A DNA stretch of 17,761 bases from Monoraphidium neglectum (lineage: Eukaryota; Chlorophyta; Chlorophyceae; Sphaeropleales; Selenastraceae). Shown piece after piece: positions 9,666-17,761 of this stretch. The position numbers and the translations under genes are program-made. Position 1 is the stretch's first letter, and each line of letters begins with the position of its first letter. Under the pieces are notes generated by a model, which saw only the letters and a program-made list of their open reading frames with translations, did no database searches and was not told the origin of the DNA. The DNA lies in the NCBI RefSeq assembly GCF_000611645.1, contig NW_014012625.1, positions 1-17,761 of the forward strand, given 5' to 3'.

Positions 9666-12236
9666 ATGCTCGGGAACTGTACCAGGCGGGCCCTGGCTAC
9701 CGCCAGCCGAGGACGTGCGTCCCTCCGCCTGATTGGCCAGCCGGCATGTGCATATGCCACTGATGGCGCCGCCGCGCCACCAGGTGAGCGTCTGTGGCTG
9801 GAGCAGCTTCTGGCGGGGTCGCGGGCGGGCAGCTGGCAGTCATGGCGCACGCATTTCTTGGACATTCAAACACGCACAGCAGCTGTACTGCACGGCAGCT
9901 CCCGCGCTGCTCTGACTCTGGGCCAGGCCGCTCAGCCTTGCATCATTGCACTCTGCCGTAAAGCGCTGCACACCAGCACCCAGCTGCACCTGCCACGACC
10001 TGACCGCCCTCCCTCGCGTGTGCTGCCCCCTCCACCACGCAACAATCGTGTGGGCGCGCGTCGCCCACCAGTCTACGTTATTTTTGGCGCCAGCGGCGGC
10101 ATCGGCAGCTGCCTGGCCAAGCGGCTGGCCGCGAAGCCGGGCGCGACGGTTGTTCTGGCGGGCCGCGACCAGGGCAAGCTGGACGCGCTGGCCGCGTCGC
10201 TGGGCGGCGGCGGCATCCCCCTGGTGGCAGACCCGTTGGATGCTAAGCAGGTGGGAGGCGGATGTCAGGGAACTGGCTGCTACAAGGATTTGGCCGATTT
10301 CTTTGACAGGGGTTTGGGCGCATTATGGAGCAAGGCGCTTACAGAGAGCGGGCAGCTTTTCGGGAACGGCCGCTTTGATTGCCTTAAGGGGCCCAGCGGG
10401 CGCCCTGGATCAGTGATTGCATGAGCGCATGCACGGCAGCCTCAAAGGCTGCTGCCCCTGCGGGACAGGCTGTTTGGAGGGACGCCCAGCCCGGCCGATT
10501 GGCAGCAGCGCGGGCTCACCTGCAGAGCATGCGGCTGGGGCGCCCGGGCGGCCGCGCAAGCTAATCCGGTCGGCTGTCAAGCAACTGTCCTGCATCCCCC
10601 CTGTACCCCCAGGCCGACGCCCTGTTTGCAAAAGTGGTGTCTGACCACGGCCGCGTCGACGGCGTCGCAAACTGCGTCGGCTCCATCGTCCTCAAGTCGG
10701 CCCACACCACCAGCGACGCCGACTTCGAGCAGGTGCGCGCCCCGCAGTAGGGGCGGCTTTGTGCGGGCACAGGCGATGCTGGTGGCCCAGGGGTCGGCTG
10801 TGCGGCTGCGGCAGCGGCGGCGTCAGCCGACTTGCAGGCATTGGTGCGGCCGCTTCCTGCAACGCCTCAAAAAGAGCGCCCGTCTGCTCGAGTCCTTCAA
10901 GGACGTTTCAACAATCACTGGCTGCTGGCCCCAAGTGTCCCACGACCCGCCACCCGCTGCCTCTGCCGTGCCCGCCCGCCAGACGCTCCGCACAAACCTG
11001 TTCAGCTGCTTCAACGTCCTCCGGCCGTCGGTCAAGGCGATGATGCGGCAGCCCACCGGCGGCTCGATTGCGTTCTGCTCCTCTGCGGTGGCGCGCCACG
11101 GCATCCCCAATCACGAGGCCATCGCCGCCGCCAAGGCGGGCGTGCAGGGTAGGGCCAACCTCCGCTTCGGCGCCCTGCGGGCCGTGAGCATGCACGCTGC
11201 CTGCATCGCACTCGGCCACCATGTCAAGCAGGTCCGCCACTGCTGTGCGCACGCCTGTTACTAAGGTAACACCTGATTTAGCTTGTGGGCCTGCACCCAG
11301 ATGGCTGGCGCCGACAGCCATATCAAGCCTCTGGCCAAATTCAACGTTTATGCTCCCCCCATCTGCGTGCCTTCAGGCTTGATGCTGTCTGCAGCGGCGA
11401 CGTACGCGCCAAAGGGCGTGCGCGTCAACTGCGTGGCGCCGGGCCTGACGCGCACGCCCCTGGCTGACCGCATCATCTCCAACCCAGCGGTGCGATCCCC
11501 TTGCCCCCACACGCCACCCACCAATCACCACTTTCTCAATGCGCGGGCTGTTTCGTTGTTTGTATGCACAAGGGCCGCTTTGACACCTGCAGGCTCAGGA
11601 TGGCACCACGGCGCATGCGTGCAGACCTTCCTCAGCAGCGCCAGCTGCGGCTACGGCAGGATTGCTGAGCTTTCGAAATGCAAATGTGACTGTGCCGTCA
11701 CAGCGGCTTTCTTGTGCCCATGCACCCGCTGAGCTTGCTTGCTTCTGGCTCACACGCACGCACGCCCCCTGGACTACCACGCCCTCTCGGTCTGCCGCTT
11801 GGCCCCGGACCGCCGCAGGCCCTGAAGGCTTCGGAGGGGATGCACGCGCTGAAGCGCGTGGGGGAGGCGGATGAGGTGGCGGCGGCCCTCGAGTTCCTTC
11901 TTAACCCAAGCAACAGGTGCGCCGACTAGGCCTGGCGCCGGCCGCCGGCTGCATGCGCGCTGCGCCAGCAAGCGCTGCGACGATTGTCTCGATCAAGGCA
12001 GCTCAATTGCCGCCCTCTTTGCGTGCTGAGCTCCTGCTCCTGGCTCTCTGCCCGCTTGGTTGAGGATGGGGTGTGCTCACACAACACCCTCGATGCAGTT
12101 CGAGGCCTGTTTACCAGACCGCCTCTCTAATCACCATTCATTGCCCCTTCCCCTATCTGATTATGTGGTGCCCAGCTTTGTGACTGGCCAGGTCTTGGGC
12201 GTCGATGGCGGTCTTGGAAGCTTGAAGGCGCAGTAG
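9666..12236 (+). CDS. Short-chain dehydrogenase/reductase, probably organellar, catalytic Tyr replaced by Ile (7 exons, complete)
   Basis: Exons: 9666-9783, 10072-10250, 10613-10732, 10983-11148, 11377-11489, 11819-11916, 12176-12236. They total 855 nt (284 aa plus TAG), all introns GT-AG, phases consistent. ATG 9666 is the first in-frame ATG. Residues 1-30 (CTRRALATASRGRASLRLIG) resemble a mitochondrial or plastid transit peptide. The rest is a classical SDR: nucleotide-binding VYVIFGASGGIGSCLAKRL, then VVLAGRD, ANCVGS in place of NNAG, LRTNLFSCFNV carrying the conserved Asn, SIAFCSSAVA with the catalytic Ser, KGVRVNCVAPGLTRTPL, and the C-terminal FVTGQVLGVDGGLGS. In the YxxxK motif the Lys is present (AAG 11133-11135), but the Tyr position holds Ile (ATC 11121-11123, in NHEAIAAAKAG). 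The Ser-to-Ile spacing is the usual 13 residues, so the alignment is firm. Substrate and activity are unknown. Arg after the second strand (AGRD) favours NADP(H). Confidence 0.9.
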
Positions 12237-12821
12237 GCAGACGGGCGAATGAGGGCGAGCCGTCCTAGCCAGGGTGCCGCCAATGGGGCGCCACACCAGG
12301 GCACCACGACTGTATGAGCTAGGAGGGTGTGCCCCTGCGACACTGCTGTGACCGTCACGCCTCTCTGTAATAAAAGCCCGTGCGTCAGCGCAATGTCGCT
12401 GCTTGCGAGTGCATGGTGGCAGTGGCTGTTCTCCGGTTGTTGTGACTGCTTGGCTCCCTTGGACCGGTCAACCCTGGGCTTGTCAGGGCTGCAGGCCGAT
12501 ACTACTTGATTCACAAGCTCTGTCCAAACCCACATGATCTCATCAGAGTCTCATCGCCGTATTCTGGCATTCCAGATCGGGCTCTGCAGACGTGAGTCGG
12601 CAAGCTGCCTCGGAGAGTGCGCGAACACCGGCGAGCTACTGGGGCACTGCTGGAGACTCGGAGGCCCGATCGCCCTGTGGCCCTGGTATTATCAAGTTTC
12701 TCCGCCAATTATCTTCTATAGTGAGCTCACCATAGCAGCGAGCTGCGGGTCGTGAGAGTCAGACTCTGTTGGTTAGATTTCTTGATCCCCTAGCATCAGA
12801 TTGACGACGATCACCAATTGA
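12237..12821. other. Intergenic region downstream of the SDR gene
   Basis: It holds the SDR 3' UTR and poly(A) signal (12366-12374). Beyond that I see no coding-like ORF, RNA gene or clear repeat up to the TATA box at 12822. The sequence is of moderate GC content compared with the exons. Confidence 0.55.
12366..12374 (+). terminator. Overlapping TGTAA and AATAAA polyadenylation signals of the SDR gene
   Basis: TGTAA (12366-12370) overlaps AATAAA (12369-12374), 130-138 nt past the SDR stop codon. TGTAA is the usual chlorophyte signal and AATAAA the general eukaryotic one. Having both in 9 nt makes this a strong candidate. Confidence 0.75.
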
Positions 12822-12833
12822 ATTATATATAGA
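12822..12833 (+). promoter_or_regulatory. TATA box upstream of the poly-Gln protein gene
   Basis: ATTATATATAGA is an excellent TATA-box match in otherwise GC-rich DNA, with CCAAT (12813-12817) just before it. It lies about 75 nt before the ATG at 12908 and about 485 nt before the ATG at 13319. The spacing suits a transcript that begins near 12855-12865. Confidence 0.6.
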
Positions 12834-12907
12834 GGTGTTTTGTAGCAACTCGCAGCAGTACGGTCGTCTTCCCGCAATACCGATCCCGGCGTGGTGCCGC
12901 CACCTCA

Positions 12908-13297
12908 ATGGCACGCACCCGCCGAGGTGTGGGGCCAGGGGCAGTTATTGAATCCCCAAGCCACGCTAGCGGTGGCCCTGCCGGCGCACGCAGCGCGCTC
13001 GCGGTTGCGTTCCCGCCTGTGGGCATGGCCGTGCCTGACCCCCAGCCGGCGGCATGTCTGGCTGAGGTTAGGGCTGGCGGCGGCGAGGAGAATCTTCACG
13101 GCCTGTTGCGCTTTGCATCAGGAGACACGCCAGAGCTTGGCAGCGGCGCGCTTAGCAGCGGCGACTTCAGGCAAGCCAAAGAGACACGGGCAGGCTGTAT
13201 TTGTCGGTTGGGAACACATCACAGCTTCAGCAGACCAGCGGGGTGCAGATCAGCAGCTGCCGACGCGAGTAACCGCGAAACTTTTGCCGGCAAGTAA
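12908..13297 (+). CDS. Upstream ORF (129 codons) in frame with the poly-Gln gene; possible first exon or uORF
   Basis: An ATG at 12908, about 75 nt after the TATA box, opens a 129-codon frame ending in TAA at 13295-13297. The frame is the same as that of the 1054-codon ORF starting at 13319, with only this stop and 7 codons between them. No domain is recognisable; the product is Ala/Gly/Ser/Pro-rich. One possible splice, GAG|GTTAGG at 13067 to GATGCAG|GAG at 13430, is phase-0 compatible and would remove the stop, joining AACLAE to ELDDTSDDL. This could equally be an untranslated leader or a regulatory uORF. It is entered because it decides the N-terminus of the next gene. Confidence 0.3.
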   Translation: MARTRRGVGPGAVIESPSHASGGPAGARSALAVAFPPVGMAVPDPQPAACLAEVRAGGGEENLHGLLRFASGDTPELGSGALSSGDFRQAKETRAGCICRLGTHHSFSRPAGCRSAAADASNRETFAGK

Positions 13298-13318
13298 CAA
13301 CTGCACCCTCATTGTGTA

Positions 13319-14568
13319 ATGTCCCCATTCACGGTAGGCAGCTACCCCGCAATCAAACCAACTGTGCACTTGCAACCACCTTGTCATGTCAACCCCGCCG
13401 GTGACGACGGCCCCAGGTCGCTGATGCAGGAGCTGGATGACACATCAGATGACTTGACAGAGAACCAGATAGCTGCCACCCAAGCTGGACGCGTGGGTGT
13501 GGCAAACTGTGCGCCTTCGCAGTCAGCTGCAGCGCCCGGCGCGATGGCGGCGCGTCCTGGGGGCCCTTGCGGCGCCACCCTGCCAGACGTTGCGCCTACG
13601 CCGAGCGGACTGCCCTTCCATGGCTCAAAACTGCCGCCGGCGGCAGCTGCAGTCGACCTTGCACCTGGCGTGGTGGGCACCGCCGCCACGGCAGCACCAC
13701 CATCAGCAGCAATGATGCTAGCAGCGCCAGCAGCAACAGGAGCAGAGACGGCGGACGCTTTTGTCACGCTCCACGCAGCGGCAGCCTCAGTGGCTGACGC
13801 GATGGATGCCGTGGACTCAGAGCTCGAGGCTTGGCTGCCCACGACAGCACCTTGCGCTGTTGCTGCTGCCGCCGCAACCGCGGCAGCTCCAGCCGAGGCC
13901 GGGTGGCGAACGGAGCACGGGCCGCTCGGCTCGCTGCAGCCGGCGTGGCCGCCCCATCAGGCGTCTCACCATCACCACCCCCAACATCACCACCAGCACC
14001 ACCACCATCATCAGTCATCAGCGCGCGACGGCGGGCAGGAGGACGTGTGGGCGTGGCCGCGCTGGCCGCCAGCTGCTGCAGGCGGGCCGCCGCAGCAGCT
14101 ACCAGCCTTGCAGCTGCTTGTGCAGCATCCAATGGGGGTGGAGCAGCAGGCAGGCGCGGAACCGGCGGCCCAATTCCTGGGGACAAGCCTGGCGGCTGGG
14201 CAAGGCGCGGCAATCTCTTTCCAGCAGTGGGGCTGGGCGGGCAGCAATCGGCCTGCTGGCGCCGGCTTTGGTGGCGGGCTGACATTCCAGCATCAAGTTC
14301 CGGATGCATTCGCGCCCGCTGGGCACGCGCAGCAGCTCCGCCACGCCCCGGCGGCGTTGGGGCCCCTGCGTGCGACGGCGGGCGGGAGTGCGGGCGGCGG
14401 CAGCAACGGAGCGAGCGTCGCAGACCTGCCAGACACGCCCAGAGGCTTGGCGGGCAGGGCCGGCGCCGCCCACTCGCGCAAGGCGGTGTGGGAGCAGATC
14501 CAGCAGCAGCGGCTCGATACGGAGCGCCGCCGGAAGGAGGAGAGGCGGGAGCTGAAGAGGCACCATGC

Positions 14569-14667
<99 letters not shown>

Positions 14668-15448
14668 GCAGCAGCAGGCACTGGAACAGGCCCTGCAGCG
14701 CCAGCGCAGCGAGGCGATGGCGGCGGCGCTCGAACGATCGCAGTCGCTGCTGCCTGCGCTGCGAATAGCAGCTGCGGCGCAGCGTGCGGCTTCCCTGCCA
14801 AAAGACACCGCTGTAGCCGCGGCTGCGCCTGATGCCCCCGCCAGCCGGCAGGCTGAGGAGCAGCCCGCAGCACCTGCTGGGGCTTGCGCCACAGTGGGAG
14901 CTGATACGCCTTTCGCCAGTGCAGCGGCCGCTCGCCAATCAAAAGGAGCTGCCGCCTCAATGTCCAATGCACCACCACCGCCATGGGGCTCGTCCGGAAG
15001 CCAAATCTCGTCTAGTTTTGCTGCAGGGGTGCATCCGGCGCCGAATGCAGTACAGCAGCAGCAACGGCTTTCGCCAGAGGCGGCATTGGCGGGGGCGGGC
15101 AGCGGCCTAGCTCGCCTGTCCGTAGCAGGCAGCAGCGGGGCATTCACAGACGTGGTCGCCGCTGCTGTCCAGCAGACGGAGGCCGCCGCGGCCGCGGCCG
15201 CTGAGGCGGCGGCGGGCACCATGCATGCGCGGCCGCCCACGCAGCAGCAGGCGTGGGCTGTCAGTAGTGAGGGTGTTATGTGGCATCAGCAGGCGCTGGG
15301 GGCGGCCGTCCCGTGGGCGGAGGCTGGCGGCTCTCCAAATTCTGCTCACAGTGCCCTGCATGTACATGCGTCGCAGCTTGCTTTGCACCGCCAGCAACAG
15401 TACTTGGCAGCCCACCACAACCAGCACCACCACCAGCAGCCTGCTGCT

Positions 15449-15496
<48 letters not shown>

Positions 15497-15723
15497 GGGC
15501 CGCAGCACTTGTCGGACCTCCTGGGTCAGCCTCGTAGCTGTGTCCAGGGCGGATTGACACAGCAGTCTGATCTGTTGCAGCAGGGGCACCAGGCAAGCTA
15601 CAACCAATATGCGACGCCTGAGTGGCAGGGTATGCTGGCTGCCCAACAGCTTCCCGGGACAACCCTGCCGCAGCTTGATCTCGGGTCCCTCGCTGGCCAG
15701 CAGGCGTTGATGCAGGTTTGGGG

Positions 15724-15791
<68 letters not shown>

Positions 15792-16483
15792 TACTGCTGA
15801 ACCTGCAGGTGCAAGCCAGCGGCAACCTGCCAGACGCAGCAGTAGCCGAGCGCGCCGTCACCACCAGCGCTTGGCCCACGGGTCCGGCCTTCGATGGCCT
15901 CCACACCGCTGCGCTGGGGGCTGCGGGGTCCAACCCAGGCTACTCCCCCCCGCTGCAGCCGCGCTGGCCCGATCAGCAGCAGGCTTTCGGGGGCGCCGCA
16001 TGGGCGCAGGGCCTGTACGACCAACACGACCTGTCGTGGCTGTCCCTGCAGCACGCGGGGCTGATGGCGCCGCAAATGGACGCAGGTGGCGCTGCGGCGC
16101 CTGGTCAGGGCAGGCGAGGGTCCAGGCGTGGTAAGCATGAGCTGGCAGCAAGCGGCGGCACCGCCAAGCCGCGCCGCCAAGCGCAGCAGAAGGGCCGCGT
16201 TATGGTCGCCGGCGCCGCGGCCGCCGCAGCCGCGGCCACGGCCGCCGCGGGCGCCGTCGCGGCGCCGGCCAGCAGCACGCCCGCGCCTGCGGCAGCGCCG
16301 ACAGGCAGGCGGCTGATGGCCAACGGCTGGGTGCCGACGCGGAGCCCTCCCAGGTTTGTGGCGCCGCCGCCGAGCGCAGGGGAGCAGCAGGCAGGGGCCG
16401 CTCGCGAGGATGACGAGGCGGACGCCTTGGCTTATGTGGTGGCGGGGCCTGGCTGCATGGGCCCCTTTGAAAAGGTGATGTAG
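13319..16483 (+). CDS. Gln/Ala/His-rich, largely disordered protein with three long poly-Gln tracts; function unknown
   Basis: A single open frame of 1054 codons runs from ATG 13319 to TAG 16481-16483. I recognise no catalytic or DNA-binding domain. Visible parts, by residue: an acidic segment (ELDDTSDDLTEN, about 38-50); a His-rich run (217-232); a charged, probably coiled-coil helix of about 385-480 (RKAVWEQIQQQRLDTERRRK) interrupted by 24 Gln (418-441) and then Gln with two His; a 14-Gln run (712-725); a 22-Gln run (803-824); a basic, NLS-like stretch near 928-957 (RRGSRRGKHE, KPRRQAQQKGR); an Ala-rich segment (about 963-995); and a tail (GRRLMANGWVPTRSPPRFVA). Composition suggests a transcriptional or RNA-granule regulator, by analogy only. 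The true N-terminus may lie upstream at 12908. GAAAAG|GTGATG right before the stop and GTAAGC at 16131 are donor-like, so a spliced C-terminus cannot be excluded. Confidence 0.75.
14570..14677 (+). repeat. (CAG)24 plus interrupted CAG array encoding poly-Gln
   Basis: There are 24 perfect CAG codons (14570-14641), then CAC, two CAG, CAC, and eight CAG (14654-14677). No CAA synonym occurs. The array sits inside a charged helical segment of the encoded protein. Confidence 0.95.
15452..15493 (+). repeat. (CAG)14 array encoding poly-Gln
   Basis: There are 14 perfect CAG codons between GAG (15449-15451) and CAT (15494-15496), preceded by a Gln/His-rich stretch. It has no synonymous interruption. 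Confidence 0.95.
15725..15790 (+). repeat. (CAG)22 array encoding poly-Gln
   Basis: There are 22 perfect CAG codons, followed by CTACTGCTG. It has no synonymous CAA interruption. This is the third array of the same gene. Confidence 0.95.
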
Positions 16484-17628
16484 GGCCACATGAAAACACA
16501 ATGGGGTGTTGAGTCGTGGCTTTTGCCGGGCACCCTGCTGCGCGCAATGATTGCCGCCTCTGTGGGTGGCTTGGCCCCTGCCCGAATGCTTGGGTGAAAC
16601 GATGCCGCCACTTGGTCGGGGGCTTTCTTGCTGATGCGTGCGAATTTTGTTCGTACCAGCAGGTTATGCACACAGATAGGGCAGAGGTCTGCAGCCTGTC
16701 GTTGTGGCGCGTGACAACTCTGCTGGCGCGCTTGCCTGAGGGAGTTTTGATAAAGATGGAATTTGGGTTCCAAGGGTCCTGGGAACAATCTGACCCAAAC
16801 ACTCTGCCGCACATGTGGTTATGTATTTATGAGCCCTTTTGGCTTTGCGCCTTACTTCAAGGGTTGAACCGGCTGCAACCCCGGGCACCATGTACTGTAC
16901 CGCAGCAGCCGTTGCCTGCGATGCAACCGCACGCGTGGCTCATCAGCATCCATCCGCGCCCCATCAACAAAGCCAGCCAAGGCCCGGCCGCTGTACTGGT
17001 GCATACTGTCAGCAGGTGCACGCGTGGGACTGGTTTCCATGGGCCTGTCTCGGGCCCCGCATTCGTGCGAGTTGTTACCAAAAACCGGGCATCGCGCTGC
17101 GAGCCACGTGCATGTGCGGCCGCCCCGTGTGATGCAGCAGGTCAGAGCTTGATGGGGACCCAGCGTCAAAAAGCGCAACATTGTGAATCAAGTGCAAGTG
17201 ATCGCCCAATGACCAGCCTGAAAAACTCCACAACATCGGCGTCAGCACCTTATGCACAGACATCATTTGTTGGGGAATCAGGGGCACATTGGCCTGCAAC
17301 TAAAAGCCCACGCAGCCCTGCCCCAATCAAACAAACATGCAGCTAAGCAATGCACACACGCTTGAAGACGTTTGCGCTGCACGAGTCAGCACGCGGTGCC
17401 GTCGCCGGACTGCCCGCGGTGCTGCTGGCACTGGCAGGTGGTTGCATAGCAAGCACCACCGGCGCAGCGGCCCCAATGTAAGCCGGCGCATCCTCGACTG
17501 CTGCTGCAGTGGTCAAAAGCGCGCTCGACAGTCCACAGACACAAGCATCCCGGCAGTCGGAGCAGTGACATGCATGGGTCGGTGCAGGCTCCATGCTAAA
17601 CCGCCTGCAGCCACCCTGGCACCAACCC
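16484..17628. other. Probable 3' UTR and intergenic region after the poly-Gln gene
   Basis: These 1145 bp hold no recognisable gene. Open frames such as 16516-17346 (plus) have the mixed Cys/His/Pro/Arg-rich composition of chance ORFs. The only TGTAA on the plus strand that I found is at 17477, which would imply a 3' UTR of about 1 kb, long but not unusual for chlorophytes. No tRNA or structured RNA was recognised. Confidence 0.5.
17477..17481 (+). terminator. Candidate TGTAA polyadenylation signal for the poly-Gln gene
   Basis: TGTAA on the plus strand (AATGTAAGC), about 994 nt after the stop at 16483. It is the first such motif I see downstream of the gene. The distance makes the assignment uncertain. 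Confidence 0.35.
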
Positions 17629-17761
17629 TCACAAAGGCCGTATGTTTGACAGCCGCACCTGGCGGCTGTCTTGCCCCCTGTCTGCGGGGGTGATGCGCTC
17701 AATCTCGCCCCTCAGGTCTGCGGGCGCCCCGCTCAGGTCGACCTGCGGCGCCAAGCGGCGT
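17629..17761 (-). CDS. Possible C-terminal fragment of a convergent gene (partial, unrecognised)
   Basis: Read from the right edge on the minus strand, one frame is open with coding-like composition (RRLAPQVDLSGAPADLRGEI, then ERITPADRGQDSRQ) and ends at TGA (17629-17631). I do not recognise the protein. A CAG|GTGCGG inside it could be a splice donor, so the true exon may end earlier. With no match and only about 43 codons, this is a tentative call. It would be convergent with the poly-Gln gene. Confidence 0.3.
   Translation of the reverse strand, partial: RRLAPQVDLSGAPADLRGEIERITPADRGQDSRQVRLSNIRPL

Noticed and set aside
13764..14984. A 406-codon minus-strand ORF, plus poly-Cys, poly-Leu and poly-Ala ORFs over the CAG arrays
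   Set aside because: They are antisense or frame-shifted readings of the CAG repeats and GC-rich coding sequence. They have no domain and no promoter or poly(A) signal of their own.
16516..17346. A 276-codon plus-strand ORF after the poly-Gln gene
   Set aside because: Its composition is not coding-like (scattered Cys, His, Trp and Pro with no motif), and it lies in what is best read as a long 3' UTR.
1..17761. CRISPR arrays, insertion sequences, transposon or viral genes
   Set aside because: No spaced direct repeats, terminal inverted repeats, transposase, integrase or capsid-like coding sequence was seen. The repeats are simple-sequence tracts.

Overview
The window looks like nuclear DNA of a green alga (core Chlorophyta). 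The signs are GC-rich coding exons, many GT-AG introns of roughly 90-400 nt with strict frame conservation, TGTAA polyadenylation signals, (CA/GT)n tracts, and long CAG-coded glutamine runs. Nothing bacterial, viral or transposon-like was recognised. I cannot name the species from sequence alone.

Layout. (1) 1-6208, minus strand: the 5' twelve exons of EMC1, the large lumenal beta-propeller subunit of the ER membrane protein complex. The last ~60-70 codons, with the membrane anchor, lie beyond the left edge. (2) 6209-7151: intergenic, AT-richer, with a conspicuous CA/CT/CG alternating tract. (3) 7152-9351, minus strand: a complete six-exon L-2-hydroxyglutarate dehydrogenase (L2HGDH, 405 aa) with one GC-AG intron. 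(4) 9352-9665: a 314-bp divergent promoter region. (5) 9666-12236, plus strand: a complete seven-exon short-chain dehydrogenase/reductase (SDR, 284 aa) whose catalytic Tyr is replaced by Ile. (6) 12237-13318: intergenic DNA with the SDR poly(A) signal, a strong TATA box, and an upstream ORF in frame with the next gene. (7) 13319-16483, plus strand: a 1054-aa Gln/Ala/His-rich disordered protein of unknown function with three pure CAG runs (24, 14 and 22 codons). (8) 16484-17761: a probable long 3' UTR, then the possible 3' end of a convergent minus-strand gene at the right edge.

The exon models for EMC1, L2HGDH and the SDR were derived by hand. Each splice junction was checked for dinucleotides, reading-frame phase and continuity with the protein family as I remember it. 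The coding lengths close exactly: L2HGDH is 1218 nt and the SDR 855 nt, both ending in stop codons.

Functionally, L2HGDH (mitochondrial metabolite repair) and the SDR are head to head, and both have presequence-like N-termini, so co-expression in mitochondria is a reasonable inference. EMC1 is an unrelated ER housekeeping gene downstream of L2HGDH. No clearly new multi-gene system is present. The most unusual items are the Tyr-less SDR, two stop-free in-frame introns, the GC-AG intron, and the CAG-array protein with its uncertain N-terminus.
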